Assembly (NCBI RefSeq): GCF_045679555.1
Contig: NC_092122.1
Coordinates: forward strand, 12,203,043-12,267,042
Reading direction: 5' to 3'
Length of the DNA: 64,000 nucleotides
From: Salvelinus alpinus
Lineage: Eukaryota; Chordata; Actinopteri; Salmoniformes; Salmonidae
Shown here: positions 40,527 to 52,371 of the stretch, piece after piece
Position numbering within the stretch: position 1 is the stretch's first letter
Layout of the letters: each line of letters begins with the position of its first letter
Program-made: the position numbers and the translations under genes
Notes under the pieces: model-generated
What the model was told of the DNA's origin: nothing
The model's input: only the letters and a program-made list of their open reading frames with translations
Database searches by the model: none

Positions 40527-43500
40527 ATGGACCCACAGGAGGGAGGCCGGGGAGGGTCGTACTCCACCGCCACTCCTGTTACTGCTCCTCTCCAGCCTGT
40601 GCTATGTTCCGTACCTGGAGATCTGTCTCAGGAGTGGCACTACCTGAGAACACAGGTGTTCCCCCACCTGGATGCCCTCTGCCAGGCCAGAGGCACCTGC
40701 TTCAGACCATTGGACACCCAGTGGGTTGACCGGGAGAGCCATCGCCCCTCTGACCTCCCTGACAATAGTACCTCCATCTCCTCCCAGCAGTTGAAGATCA
40801 GCCTAGACCTTATCACCCGCTCCTCCTCCTTCCTCTGCCTCCTGGGCCACCGATACGGCCCCTTTAGGCCGGAGCAGGACCCCACACCTCTCCCAGCTGC
40901 TGGTCCAGAACGAGAAGCCCTCTCTGTGGTGGAGAGGAACCTGCATGTTGCAGCGGATGGAGGCTACCCCTGGGTCCTCACAGGGAGGAACCAGAAGTGC
41001 TCCCTGACAGAGCTGCAGATCACCCAGGCAGCCCTGATAGGTGACACCAGACACTGCTTCTTCTACTTCAGAGACTACTCTTTCCATGGGGAAGAGGAGG
41101 ATGAAGACGGGTACACAGATGAAGGTCAGAGGTCGTTGCTGAGCGTGTTCTCCAAACTGACAGAGGAGGAGAGACACAGAGCCAGGGAGCTGAAGAACAG
41201 GGTAGTGTACAGCCTACAACCTGTAAGGTTCTTCAGAACGCTGCAGGATCTGGGGGACCTAGTGAAGAGGGACTGGAAGGGCCTCATGGAACAGCTCTAT
41301 GGGTCCCAGGACCTGCAGCCAACCTGTTCAGGTAAGTGAACCAGTGCAGCTCAGTTCTGTTAGTTGATCTAGTTCTGTTTACATCTACTTTGTTTATTTC
41401 CATTTAGTTCAACCAGCTTTGAAAAGACGGCGAAGATGACTAACGTAGCTCAGTCTGGTTCATATTTGTGTTTTTCAGTGATCTGCCTGATCTTCCAAGC
41501 CCTAAAGCAGTGCTTTCTCCCCTGCTCTTTAGGCCACCTGGACTCCCTTGATAGATGTTATCATGAAGGTGCTGTCCAGGCTCTGTGTCGCTGGTTTGCC
41601 CCCTCCACCCAGATCACTGCTGTCCTGGAGGCACTCAACACATTTACTGCCTCTCTCACTCATTCTGACACGTCTCAGAGTCTAGCAACCTCAAGGAATT
41701 CAACCATTAGGTTAACAGGGTAAGAATTTTGGTGTCCACATTAAGCTGGAATCAGTGATGAATTAGTGTGAGATTTGCCATACTTAAAAGTAGATGGAGT
41801 TATGCATTCATAGTGTTCAGATATTTTTGTAATCAATGGAAAACATATTTTGACTGTCCTTCCTATTTCCTTTTGCCCTCAGCGACCATGACAAACGTGA
41901 TTCCGAGGGGTCTATTTTCCTGCTCTGTGGTGAGAGGGGTTGTGGGAAGTCCTCACTGGCCGCCTGGTGGCTTCAGGAGTTCCGGAAGAAGAATCCTAGA
42001 ATCCCGGCCATCCCTCACTTCTGTGGAATCAGCAGCTCCAGTGTGGATATCAGATCTGTACTGAGACATATCACCACTGAGCTACACCTGGCCCATTATG
42101 GTAGACACTCCGGAGTGTTATTGCCTATGTCTGTGAGGGATAGAAACGACTACAATAACATCAACCTATTCACTCCTTTGTCATCTAACCCATCAATTCC
42201 AAATGTAACCCGTTGTAGCACTGTTGTATACTTACATTCCCAATTTGACATTTATTCAGAAATTTGTTTACACTCAATTACTTTTCCTGTGAATATAAAC
42301 TTTACTGCTAGATAAGATGTACTTCAATACTGACTATAAAGAAAAGATGTCTTTACTTTGTGAGAAACCAAACACTGACCTTGTTCTTAAGAAAGAAACA
42401 CGGTCAACATTGTCATACCACTCGTCTGGTCTAGACCGGTGAGACAGACCGATGGTTCCCTCTCATCTCACTCTTCTAAGTAACTAGTGGGGTATTTCTA
42501 GTTTTTATATATACATTTGATTTATTCAGGGGAACCTAATTGAAACCAGGGTCTCATTCTCAATGGTGCCCTGAGAACAAACAATAAACAAATCAACATG
42601 ATAATACAAGAAAACAGCAAAAAATAAACTACAAGATATACCAACCATGTCACACATGCAGATGCATTGTGGCTCAGTGACACACATGGCCATGGCATAA
42701 ACAGACGGCCATAGACAGAGGCTATTAGTGCTTTTCTTTTTTTCTTTTTACTGCAGCCCAGGAGGAAAACTGTTCAAATGAAAATTCTACAAAAAAACAA
42801 TATTTTGGTATTTGTTTCATTACTGCACGCATCAAACTTTCAAACATATTTTGAAAGTTCTATATCTTGAAAACTTGATTGATGACATGCAAAACATTTT
42901 GGGACTGTATCAACAGTGGGCTAATGAAACCAATACCAAAATATTGTTTTTGAGTGGTATTTCTCTTTAAGTCGTTGTTAAGGCTACACATTTACTGTTA
43001 TTATGTCTATGTACTAGGGCCCCAGGCTGAGTGGAGTGAGGGGTTGTTATTGTGTCTCTGTACTAGGGCCCCAGGCTGAGTGGAGTGAGGGGTTGTTATT
43101 GTGTCTCTGTACTAGACCCCCAGGCTGAGTGGAGTGAGGGGTTGTTATTGTGTCTCTGTACTAGGCCCCCAGGCTGAGTGGAGTGAGGGGTTGTTATTGT
43201 GTCTCTGTACTAGGGCCCCAGGCTGAGTGGAGTGAGGGGTTGTTATTGTGTCTCTGTACTAGGGCCCCAGGCTGAGTGGAGTGAGGGGTTGTTATTGTGT
43301 CTCTGTACTAGGGCCCCAGGCTGAGTGGAGTGAGGGGTTGCAGCACCATGTAAAGCCTGATCATGTTGTGGTACAGGCCTTCTCTGCTGCGGCTGCTCTG
43401 GGACCCTGTGTTCTAGTTCTGGACGGACTAGACAGACTTACCGGGACCCTCGGGCTCTCAATGCAGGAGGTAATGCCTTACTTTGCCCAGACCACTACCA

Positions 43501-46500
43501 GTGGTGGTTCTTGTACAGTGTATTTTACATTGATAGCATTCAAATAAATCAAAATGAAAAACAAAGCATATTATTTCATGTAGTGAACATGAATTCCTAA
43601 CGTTTATTCATTCATTGTCAGGTGAAGGACCTATGCTGGCTCCCGGACCCTCTGCCTCCCCAGTGTAAGATCCTCATCACAGCGACCTCCACAGACGTCA
43701 CCTACCAGAGGCTGACCCTCCGCCCAGACGTTCACACCCTCCCCTGGCCCGGCCTATCAGACCCCTGGGTCCGCCGCAGCGTACTGCTCCAACACCTTAC
43801 CCTGCCCTGCCAGGAACCGCACAGGACCCTACTGCAATTCATCTTGGGAACCACTACAAGGCTGGGAATGGGACACCTGCCGCTGTTCCTGGCGGTGGTG
43901 GCTAGCGAGCTGCAGACGTGCCGCATCCTGAGGGGAAAGGAGGAGGAGGAGGAGTTGATAGAGGAGTATGTGGAAGTGGATTCTATGGCAGAGCTGTGGG
44001 CCAGGGTGATTCAGCGCTGGATCAATGACTATGGCGGGGTCAGTGAGGATACGGCCAGTCCAGCCAAAGGAACAGGAGGACCTACCTCTCAGGTGTCCAA
44101 CATAGGTGGGATCATCTTTACCCTCTCTAGTTATTCAGTTGTGATTTTTTTTTTAAGTGCCGTACAGCGAGAATAACCACTGTAATGTTTTCTCAATAAA
44201 GGTGAAGAATGAACATTGTTAGGTAGGCACTCTATGATGAATTGTTGTATCTAACCTTACTGCTTCCTTCTCTCCAGATCTCAGAGGCTGGGTATGGGAC
44301 ACTCTATGCCTGGTTCACCTCTCCCATGCTGGGCTGACTGAGGAGCAGGTCCTAGTCCTGCTGGAGGTTCTTGGTTATCCTGGGTCCATACGGGTTCTAC
44401 CTCTGGAGTGGGCCCGGTTCCGCACTGCTGCTGGGCCCTGGGTACAGGAGAGACCCAATGGAACACTGAGCCTTACCCATCAATCAATGGGCCAAGCCAT
44501 GGACCTCCTCCTGCTGAGTGAGTGGCAGACGGGAGCGGAAGTTACAAGCCTAGAAATAGAAAGCATAGAATGGACATTTTACAATGGCCTTCATTTGTTG
44601 GTCCTTCCAACAAGGTGGTGCTTTTTACTTGGTTGATCATCTTTGTCTAAAAATGAAAGTGGAGTATCTGCATGTAAGTGGAACTCTTCTGCACTAAGGA
44701 GTCCAACTGACCAATCATTTCATTTCCACTTCTCCTTAGTCTTCTACTTTTTGATCTGTAGGGGTCCGTCCCGGTAAAGGTTCAGGGGGCTTGAGGAGGA
44801 CCAGACGGGGCTACCATCTCAGCCTGGCCCAGTTCTTCCAGAGGCAGGGCAGGGAGCTCTGTAGCTGGCCTCAGATCCTGGAGGAGCTCCCCTGGCACCT
44901 GGAGCAGAGTGAGGCCTGGAGGGAGCTACACACCTTCTTCATAGATCCACAGTAAGAGCATGGACATACACTTCACACATATGGACACTAGGGGCACACA
45001 CAGTTACTGTTGGGTAAAATAGTTTAGCCGCAGATTATCTGTCATCATATATTTAACCTAACACTTAAAAACTGGGTGAGCCTTTTTATCAGATTACAGA
45101 TTCACATGTTTATCCATCATTTATTTACATAACGGTATCCACTTACTATCTGACCCTAGGACTGTAGAGCACCTGTCTACAACTTGGAGCCAGTCTCCTC
45201 AGCTGAGACTGGATGTTGTCAGGTACTGGACTCTCCTGATCCTCAGAGGTTATGACCCCTACACCTCGTACCAGAGCCTGCTGGGTAAGGGAAGCCACCC
45301 TCTTACTTTTATCCAATCAGGGCGATGGGCATTCCCTCCTGCTACACATACAGGTAAAATCATCATGGTTACATATTTCAACACGCATTCCGTGGCGATC
45401 AGTTATAACATCATAAAACTGTAGATATACCATCCGTAAATAATGCAGCTATTGTCTCCATTCAATCCAGAGCAGAGAGAGGTACACAGCAACATGGCCT
45501 TCATGACTGAGGCCCAAAGTGACGGCAAAGGTAATTATTCATCCCTGATAACAAATTGATTATTGATGATGTCTCCGTGATGATTATGACTGTTTTTGTT
45601 GTTTGTTCCCCACCTGTAGAAGATGGTTGTCAGTGGGATCCAGGTGTGAAAGGGAGAGTGGAGATGTTGGTCTCTGAGTTGCTGCTCTGTCTGAACAGGA
45701 AGGGGGAAGCAGAGCAGATCCTACTGCAGGCTGAGAACACCCTCACACAGGTTAGTTAGACCCACCACTCACTCTTAAAGGGAAACTTTATTTTCTTTCA
45801 TTAGTCCACTGTCGATACTGGCATGATGATGCAAAATAAAACTTAACTGCTGACATGCAAAACATTTCGGGACTATATCAACAGTGGACTAATTTAAAAA
45901 ATACAAGAAGATAGTTTTGAGTGGATTATCCCTTTAAAACCTAGCCACGATGCTAAGACTTTGCTTTAACACTGTAATTGCTCTAGTAATACCATGTTAT
46001 GTTCTTAGTGTATAGACTTTCACTCAATTATGAAAGGCTTTCATACAGCCTGCTGAAATGATCGCTCTGCTTCCCAATTTCCTGTCATTTCAGGCTGGTG
46101 AGCAGGACAGAGACAGGGAGAGTGTGATGTTACTGCTGACAGTGCGTCAGACTTTGGCTGAGCTCTATGTGGAGACGGACCAGCACAGAGAGGCAGAGAC
46201 ATACTGTAGATCAGCTCTGGAGACCGCCCAGACTCTCACCACTACCTGCCTTGAGAGACATGAGAGAATCACTGTTAGAAAGGGTATCTGTCCAGAGAGT
46301 TGGAGCACTATGGGTCTCATGTTTTTAAATAATCAACCTGATGATGCATTGTTTCATTCACAAAGTAAGTAAATGCTTTTAGTGTGCTGAAATGATATGT
46401 ATTTCATGTTTCACCCCTATCAGGTCAGTTGCTTTGTGTACTCTGCCAGCTGCTGTTTGCAGATGTCCAAACCGTCGAGGCCTCTCAGATACTCAGTGAC

Positions 46501-48260
46501 ATCATCAATATGGGACACCACAAACTCCACCTGTGTGCTGAGGCCACTGTATCACTGCTCTGTGGGATCCACAGGTGTGTATTAAATAGCATAACTAGGT
46601 ATAGTCTCATGTGTGACGTTTCTATACTTCATAGGTTCAGCTACAGGTGTTTCTATGTCTTTTGCTGTTGTTAGACCTAAACCCATGTGAATGACTTTTG
46701 GTACTGTATGTCTCAATTTAGGCAAGCTTAGATTAATGTCATGATTTAAAAAAAAAAAATGTATATGTGACAGACTCAGCCTGCAAGACCCACATGGTGC
46801 TGAGAAGCACCTCCAGGTTGCCTTGAAGACCAGGAGGCGCTGGTATGGTAAAGAACACCCTCTAGTGGTGGAGGTGGAGGAGTGCCTGGCAGACGTCTTG
46901 GCCGACACCTGCGCTGACACAGCAGGGTGAGAATACTTCTCTTCTAGTGTTCTTCTAGTTCTTCTTCTCCTCTTCTTCATCATTAATTGTGTCCTCCATT
47001 GTCTCCTCAGTAGTTTCTTCTCTGTCAATGTTCTCCCTCTTCTCTCTCTTCCTCCTCCCATCCCCTCCTCAGTAGTTTACTCAGTCAGTCACAGTATATG
47101 AATGTTACAGTGTGGTGAAGATGTGACGTGTTCAGGTTGAGGCAGAGGCTAGCAGTGGAGCTGTATCGACACACGGTGCACGTCAAAGACCAGGACATGA
47201 AGCTTTGTTCCCCCACATCGCCACTTCTTCAGGCGAAGGGATGCAGCCTCGCAGGCACCTTGGTCAAACTTGGTAATTATTTCATTTTTCAAACAGAAGC
47301 ACCACAACTCACCACAAATCATTCTTACACTTTTTTTTCTAGACTGTTAGCAACTGCACAGAGTGTAATATGTTTAGCTTGTGTGTGTCATGGCAGGCAG
47401 GCAGATATTTCATGGCTCCGGTAAGACAGAGAGTAGAGAGGCTGTTGAACTGCTGCAGAGAGCTCTGGACCTGTACATCTGCTTCCTGGGGTCTGATCAC
47501 ACACTGACCAGGGACTTACAACAGTAAGCCTTCTTTAGCTCCTACACAATTTAAAATGATAACATTTTCTTCTTGCATTTTCATAGGATCTAAGAGAAAG
47601 TTACAGGTCATTGGACCTAACAGAGTTTAACTTTGTCCTTTTAGGCTTTTAAACACAGAATCCAGGAGACCTCTGACCCCTCGGGTCCCCAGGTCCAGAC
47701 CCCTCTCCCACCTCTCCACTACGAGACTAAGCAGTGGGACCAGACCCAACACAGCCGCACCCCTCCACTCCCACCTGGCCTGGTACAGGGGCACCACACA
47801 CACCCCTCTGGACCCCTCTGTAAACAGATCCCTGTCAGCCCCATCCAACAAGTCCCGCAATACACAGCCAGAATTGAAACCAGAACCAGTGGAGTACCAG
47901 AACCACAACAACAGACAGAACCGACTGTCTTCTTCTCCCAGGCCCCGGTCTGCCTTCCAGACCACAGTGTTCAGGCCACAGAGTGACATCAGAAACCTGA
48001 TCTCAGAACTCAAACCCAGACCTGCTTCAGCACCGGGCTTTCGTTCCATAGACAGGACCCGAGTGCTGCGTAGGGCAGGCTGGTGCCACCTACCAGGCAG
48101 GTACGTTCTAGAGGAACGCATAGTAACAGCTTTGAACAGAGAGATTGGATCCCCTTTGCACACACAGAGATGCACACCGCTGGTCAGACAGACAGGCCAG
48201 GGACAGGGAGGAGAACAGAGCTGGAGAGACAGAGTGTCTTATTCTGCCAGGAAGCACTAG
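40527..48260 (+). CDS. ttc41: Tetratricopeptide repeat protein 41 (GNN), DUF4062-NACHT-like-TPR protein
   Basis: Sixteen coding exons were read: 40527-41331, 41533-41719, 41883-42100, 43312-43469, 43622-44105, 44278-44517, 44762-44951, 45160-45284, 45471-45530, 45620-45750, 46094-46283, 46424-46574, 46774-46926, 47136-47272, 47397-47523 and 47645-48260. They total 3972 bp, 1323 residues, all phases compatible (mouse about 1318). Residues 30-150 resemble DUF4062 (TRSSSFLCLLGHRYGPFRP). The P-loop GERGCGKS is at about 347-354 and Walker B PCVLVLDGLDRL at about 435-446. TPR-like helices occupy about 825-1118 (TLAELYVETDQHREAETYCR, AVELLQRALDLY). The tail is basic and Ser/Pro/Arg-rich, ending SYSARKH. 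It is a STAND-type NTPase of unknown cellular role. The 5' UTR may continue upstream, as an acceptor-like site ends near 40492. Human TTC41P is a pseudogene; this copy shows no lesion. Confidence 0.92.
42793..42972. repeat. MITE-like repeat, degraded copy in ttc41 intron 3
   Basis: It shares GACATGCAAAACATTT, GGGACT-TATCAACAGTGG and GAGTGG near its end with the element at 45775-45937, and ends TTTCTCTTTAAG. It is degraded at the left end. Other parts of intron 3 (42101-42792) hold an unclassified repeat with GGGTCTCATTCTCAATGGTG. Confidence 0.45.
43017..43340 (+). repeat. 49-bp minisatellite built from a ttc41 splice-acceptor/exon boundary
   Basis: Units start at 43017, 43066, 43115, 43164, 43213, 43262 and 43311. 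Each contains the intron end TTATTGTGTCTCTGTACTAG followed by exon start GGCCCCAGGCTGAGTGGAGT. The last, partial unit is the real start of exon 4 (43312, encoding GPQAEWSEGLQ). Units are nearly identical; a few differ by one base (ACCCCC, GCCCCC). The upstream copies are therefore decoy acceptors in intron 3. Confidence 0.95.
45775..45937. mobile_element. MITE with TTAAAGGG terminal inverted repeats
   Basis: It begins TTAAAGGGAAAC and ends ATCCCTTTAA, about 163 bp, in ttc41 intron 10. Contains GACATGCAAAACATTTCGGG and TATCAACAGTGGACTAAT, shared with the degraded copy in intron 3. No coding capacity. Confidence 0.6.
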
Positions 48261-48964
48261 AGAGAAGAGAAAGATCTAGAGAAGACTGCTCTCATGGTGA
48301 CCACTGAACTGTTTGAGTGTTTAATCTTTTACCACTTTTGATACCAATCAGCTGTTTTCTTTTCAATATTGAAATTTGTCAAAATACATTTTTTTACATA
48401 TAAATTTAAATATAATTTTTGCATGTTTAAATGGAGTGAAATGGCCCCTATTTTGTTCAGAAAATAAATTATTTGACTTCACTTCATGTTGTCAAATGAA
48501 TCGATACTTTTTTGTTTTCTGTAGGGTTGCATCTAAATATTGTTTAAATGTTTTGTAAGATGGTTTAGCTCCTCATCCTGTTGCAACAACATTGACCTTT
48601 TCTCTCAGAAGGCAATACTTATAGTATTTCTAGGACCCAAAAGTGGGTGATGTAATCAACCATTGTAAGCACTAGTAAACGATGTGAGTGAAAGCATTAA
48701 TTGAGCAACATGTTACAGATGCTGTGAAGTAGGACTACGCCGGTTTGGACCTTATCATGTAATGTAGATTTTGGGTCATGAATTCAAAGGTGTGTGTTTG
48801 TGTAGAATTGAGTGTATGTGTGTGTGTCAACTTTAATAGGGGAGGACGGGCTCGTGGTAGTGGCTGAAGCGGAATTAATGGAATGGTATCAAATACATCA
48901 ATACGATCGGAATGGTTCATGCTGCGGACAGGCAGCGGGGTAACTGACCAATAGGAACCCGACA
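48261..48964 (+). other. ttc41 3' UTR and spacer
   Basis: AT-rich sequence after the ttc41 stop with an AATAAA at 48463-48468, about 200 bp downstream, a good candidate polyadenylation signal. A dispersed salmonid repeat word (GGGGAGGACGGGCTCGTGGT) begins near 48840. No coding frame supported. Confidence 0.5.
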
Positions 48965-50679
48965 GGTGTTGTGCAGAAAATCTCCCCCCTGCCGGAATTC
49001 TCCCCCCCTTCGGGTGAACACGCACACACTCAATTCTTCATTGCTGCGACTTGCTTGCTAGTTGAAATTTCACTAGTAATGTCTGCAGTTTTCGGTTTGC
49101 CTATTTGTTTCAAGTGTATTAGTCAATAAATAAATCTCTCTGACAAAATTCGTCATCTCTCCCATGTCTTATTCGACTCGTAGTTGTTCTGAAATGTTTA
49201 TTGCTTGCCTACATTTTACTCCCTCCTCTGTTTAATATAACACACATACATTAATTATTAATTTCGGTTGCCTATCCTGACGTGAAGTTTGTTCTATAGA
49301 AAGTATTTGACTCTGATGTGTATCACAGAAAGTATTTGACTCTAGTGACAAAATGATGGAAATTAGAAGGGAGTTGGGGTGTTCGACAAGGCCATTTTCT
49401 TGCTTGCCGAAATTCTCCCACCCTTCTATGCAGCCTGGCACACTTCATAATCATTTTGGTAGCTCATGTTGACCAGTAGTGTGTGCCACAGAAAGTAAAA
49501 TTAGAGTATAAAGAAACAAACATTTTATTTTAGAAGCATTTTGTCATGTTTAAGAAAATAAAGATAATACACAAATATTATCACACAATAACACATGTAA
49601 ATACAAACGTATCATTACAATCTTTATAATCCACAACTGTGATGCTGATAATATACAGTATGTTTTCCATAGCAGTGTGGCCATATCACCTTATAGTCAG
49701 AAGAAGAATGAGTGTGTCTGTTTGTGTATGTGGTATATATTGGATTTTGGACAAGCCACAGTGATGGTAAATAAATCAGTTCATTCTGTCTTTATTGTAT
49801 ATCATGATATCTGTGAGGCAAGACAATACCATATATTATGATTGAAAAGACAACGCAAACCTGTTGTATCATTTGAGGTTAACTAAATGTAGAAATAAAG
49901 ACAGGGGAGAATAAAGAGGATTAGGGAAGAATGAATGTACCTTTAGCAAATCAAATGTATTTATAAGTTATCAATTTGTACAGTATATGCTGAAACCATA
50001 AATACATGTTATGGTAAATGTCGTATTTCATGATGTAATCTACCATATTCTGAAAGTAGAAAAAGTAGAAAACGGTTACCTAACCTGTTCACTGCTCGAG
50101 GAAAGCACAGCAAACATATGTTTTTATTATAAACATAGAGCAACAGGTATTCCTGGGTATTCCTAGTACAAAAGTAAATCAGTATCAAAGTGCTTTTTGA
50201 ATCAGCGTTTACAAACAGCAAGGGACGGTGCAGTTATGATGCCTGCAGCTCAACTCATTCAACCAATTAGGCAACAGTACACAGCCAAGTCTTGGTGAAT
50301 GTCCACTGAATCATTAAAGAGAAGACAACTTCAAGAATGACACAATTGTAGATCACAGAGAAAGAACAACAGTACAGCACTTTATCCAGGCCGAGAGGTA
50401 TTAAGGAGCTGGTCATTTTCTGGCCCTGTAGGCTAGAATTAGCATCCTGAACATAATGTGAGCTGCAATAGGGAGCCTGTCCAGAGTGCAAATCAGTGGA
50501 GGGGAATCTGAGAATGCAGGGAGTCCAGCAGGGTGTGAGTTGAAGTAGTCAAATCTGGAGCTGACAAGGCTCTGACTTAGCATCTTGGGGGCATCGCTGG
50601 GTGGTGTGGAGGAAGAAGCAGAACGTCCAGGTTAGGGCTGGAATGTAAATGACGTGATCATCTGGGATTATCTAACATC

Positions 50680-50767
50680 TCAGAATGTGCAGGCATTCCC
50701 TCGGATGAAGGCATCGCCGTCTTGCTGATTATGTGCTGTCATCCAGGTGGAAATGTCACCTGCATAT
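50680..50767 (-). CDS. Orphan terminal-exon-like segment inside the inverted-arm element
   Basis: The minus strand has a strong acceptor (CTCTTTTCCTACATCAG) followed by an open frame of 28 residues beginning YAGDISTWMTAHNQQD and ending GNACTF, with a TGA at 50680-50682. Downstream, an AATAAA-containing stretch occurs near 49521. The family was not recognised and no upstream exon was found, so this may be a captured 3' end of a gene or chance. Confidence 0.25.
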
Positions 50768-50828
50768 CTGATGTAGGAAAAGAGATAAGAGATACGTTGA
50801 GTGTCCTGTGAATATGTCTATGTGTATG

Positions 50829-50831
<3 letters not shown>

Positions 50832-50864
<33 letters not shown>
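50832..50864. repeat. (TG)n microsatellite
   Basis: About 16 TG units, followed by TATATAT, in the interior of the inverted-arm element. Confidence 0.95.
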
Positions 50865-50870
<6 letters not shown>

Positions 50871-51820
50871 TTGTTTCTATTATCATTATTGTGTTTTGTG
50901 GTTGAGGGAGGTTGATGGGGATGGTGGAGGTGTCCTATTGAGGGCAAAGGGACCTATTGCGGAGGGGATTCTTCATGGAAGCACATTCAGTCATAGTTTT
51001 GTTTATTATATTATTATACATTGATTTATTTTATTTGTATTTTTTTCTATTATTATAACAGTTTACTGTGATTATGGATATGCACTCATGTTGACTTATA
51101 TATTTAAACTTTCTTTTTCACCCAGAGTACAACTTTTTTATTTATTATTATTGTATTTTTACTACTGTACCTACATTCTTCAAAACTGAAAGAGAAAAAG
51201 TGTTAATTTTTTTTTTAGGAAAAGCCATAAGAGGAAAAAGCAGATGGGATGGGGGATTGAGGGATGGGTAGCCAGAACAGTACAGGGCTCTGAAAACTAT
51301 TATTGCTGAAATAACCACTTCCTTTTGTGACTAGTCCAATACTTCCTGTGGCACACATCAGAGGGCATGATAGGTCACCAAAATGATTCTGAAGTGTGCC
51401 AGGCCTTGCAGTCCCAAGATTTAAGGGGGGGATTTCTCCCCCCCCCCCTTTCTAATTTCTTTCATTTTGTCACGAGAGTCAAATACTTTCTATAGAAACT
51501 TCACGTCAGAATAGGCAACCGAAATTAATAATTAATGTATGTGTGTTATGTTAAACATAGAGGAGGGAGTAAAATGTTAGCAAGCAATAAACATTTCAGA
51601 ACAACTACTAGTCGAATAAGACATGGGAGAGATGACAAATTATGGCAAAGAGATGTATTTATAGACTAATACACTTCAAACAAATAGCAAAACCTAAACT
51701 GCAGACATTACTTCTGAAATCTCAACTAGCAAGCAAGTCGCAGCAATGAAGAATTGAGTGTGCGCGTTCACCCGAAGGGAGGGAGAATTCTGGCAGGGGG
51801 GAGATTTTCGGCTCAACACC

Positions 51821-52371
51821 GGTACTGAGTATGCGCACAATAATACAATTATCGTGAATGTAGTGGTTTGATTTAAATGTTTACATGCTTTGCAAGAAAA
51901 ACGATTTCCCTAATAATCTTGTTTACATGACACATCTGAAATCATGCCACCTGATGCGATTTTGATCAAGCACAACATCGCCAATCAAAATAAACGTTCT
52001 ACCATGTTATTTTTTGGGAAGCCTGTTTGATTCTGAGTTCGGATATATAAAGTTTGTATGTGAAAACTATTTATAAGATGCTTTAAATTTTTCCGAACTC
52101 ACTTTGGAAGCTTGCGCTGCTGGTGATGGCACATGTTGAGCACAAAATACCGCTGCAGTTAACAAAGTCTACATCCGCTGACGTAGCCAATCGCAGAATG
52201 TGACGAAGGAACTGAAGCAACTCATACAATCTTTCCAGGTTTTTATCAAGGTTTTAGCTTGGCAACATCTAAATGAACATGTAATAATCGTAAAAGACTG
52301 AATCCGACATACAATGTGGAAGGCCTCTATTAAAAACCTATAGGATCCTATAGGATTACTTTTGTGAGAAG
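51821..52371. other. Spacer upstream of the gelsolin-family exons
   Basis: No G1 or G2 gelsolin exons are recognisable here. It contains an 18-bp perfect palindrome CCTATAGGATCCTATAGG at 52337-52354. If the gene starts at the ATG near 52372, its promoter would be here. Confidence 0.4.

Larger units (their letters stand above)
48965..51820. mobile_element. 2.9-kb element with ~500-bp inverted arms
   Basis: The left arm (48965-about 49497) and the inverted right arm (about 51334-51820) share long stretches, for example AATTCTTCATTGCTGCGACT, CATCTCTCCCATGTCTTATT, ACATTAATTATTAATTTCGG, CTATAGAAAGTATTTGACTC and CCTGGCACACTTCA. Roughly 85-90% identity with small indels by eye. The outer ends read GGTGTTGTGCAGAAAATCTC and GGTGTTGAGCCGAAAATCTC. 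No clear target duplication is seen. The interior (49498-51333) has a (TG)n tract and one exon-like segment but no transposase. It could be a foldback-type transposon or an old inverted duplication. Confidence 0.65.

Noticed and set aside
43017-43340. CRISPR-like regular array
   Set aside because: Contiguous 49-bp tandem units with no spacers, in a vertebrate intron; it is a minisatellite.
47627-48175. 182-residue minus-strand frame
   Set aside because: It is an antisense shadow of the last ttc41 exon.
50756-51024. Short frames with poly-(His-Thr) or poly-(Cys-Val)
   Set aside because: They are translations of the (TG)n microsatellite.
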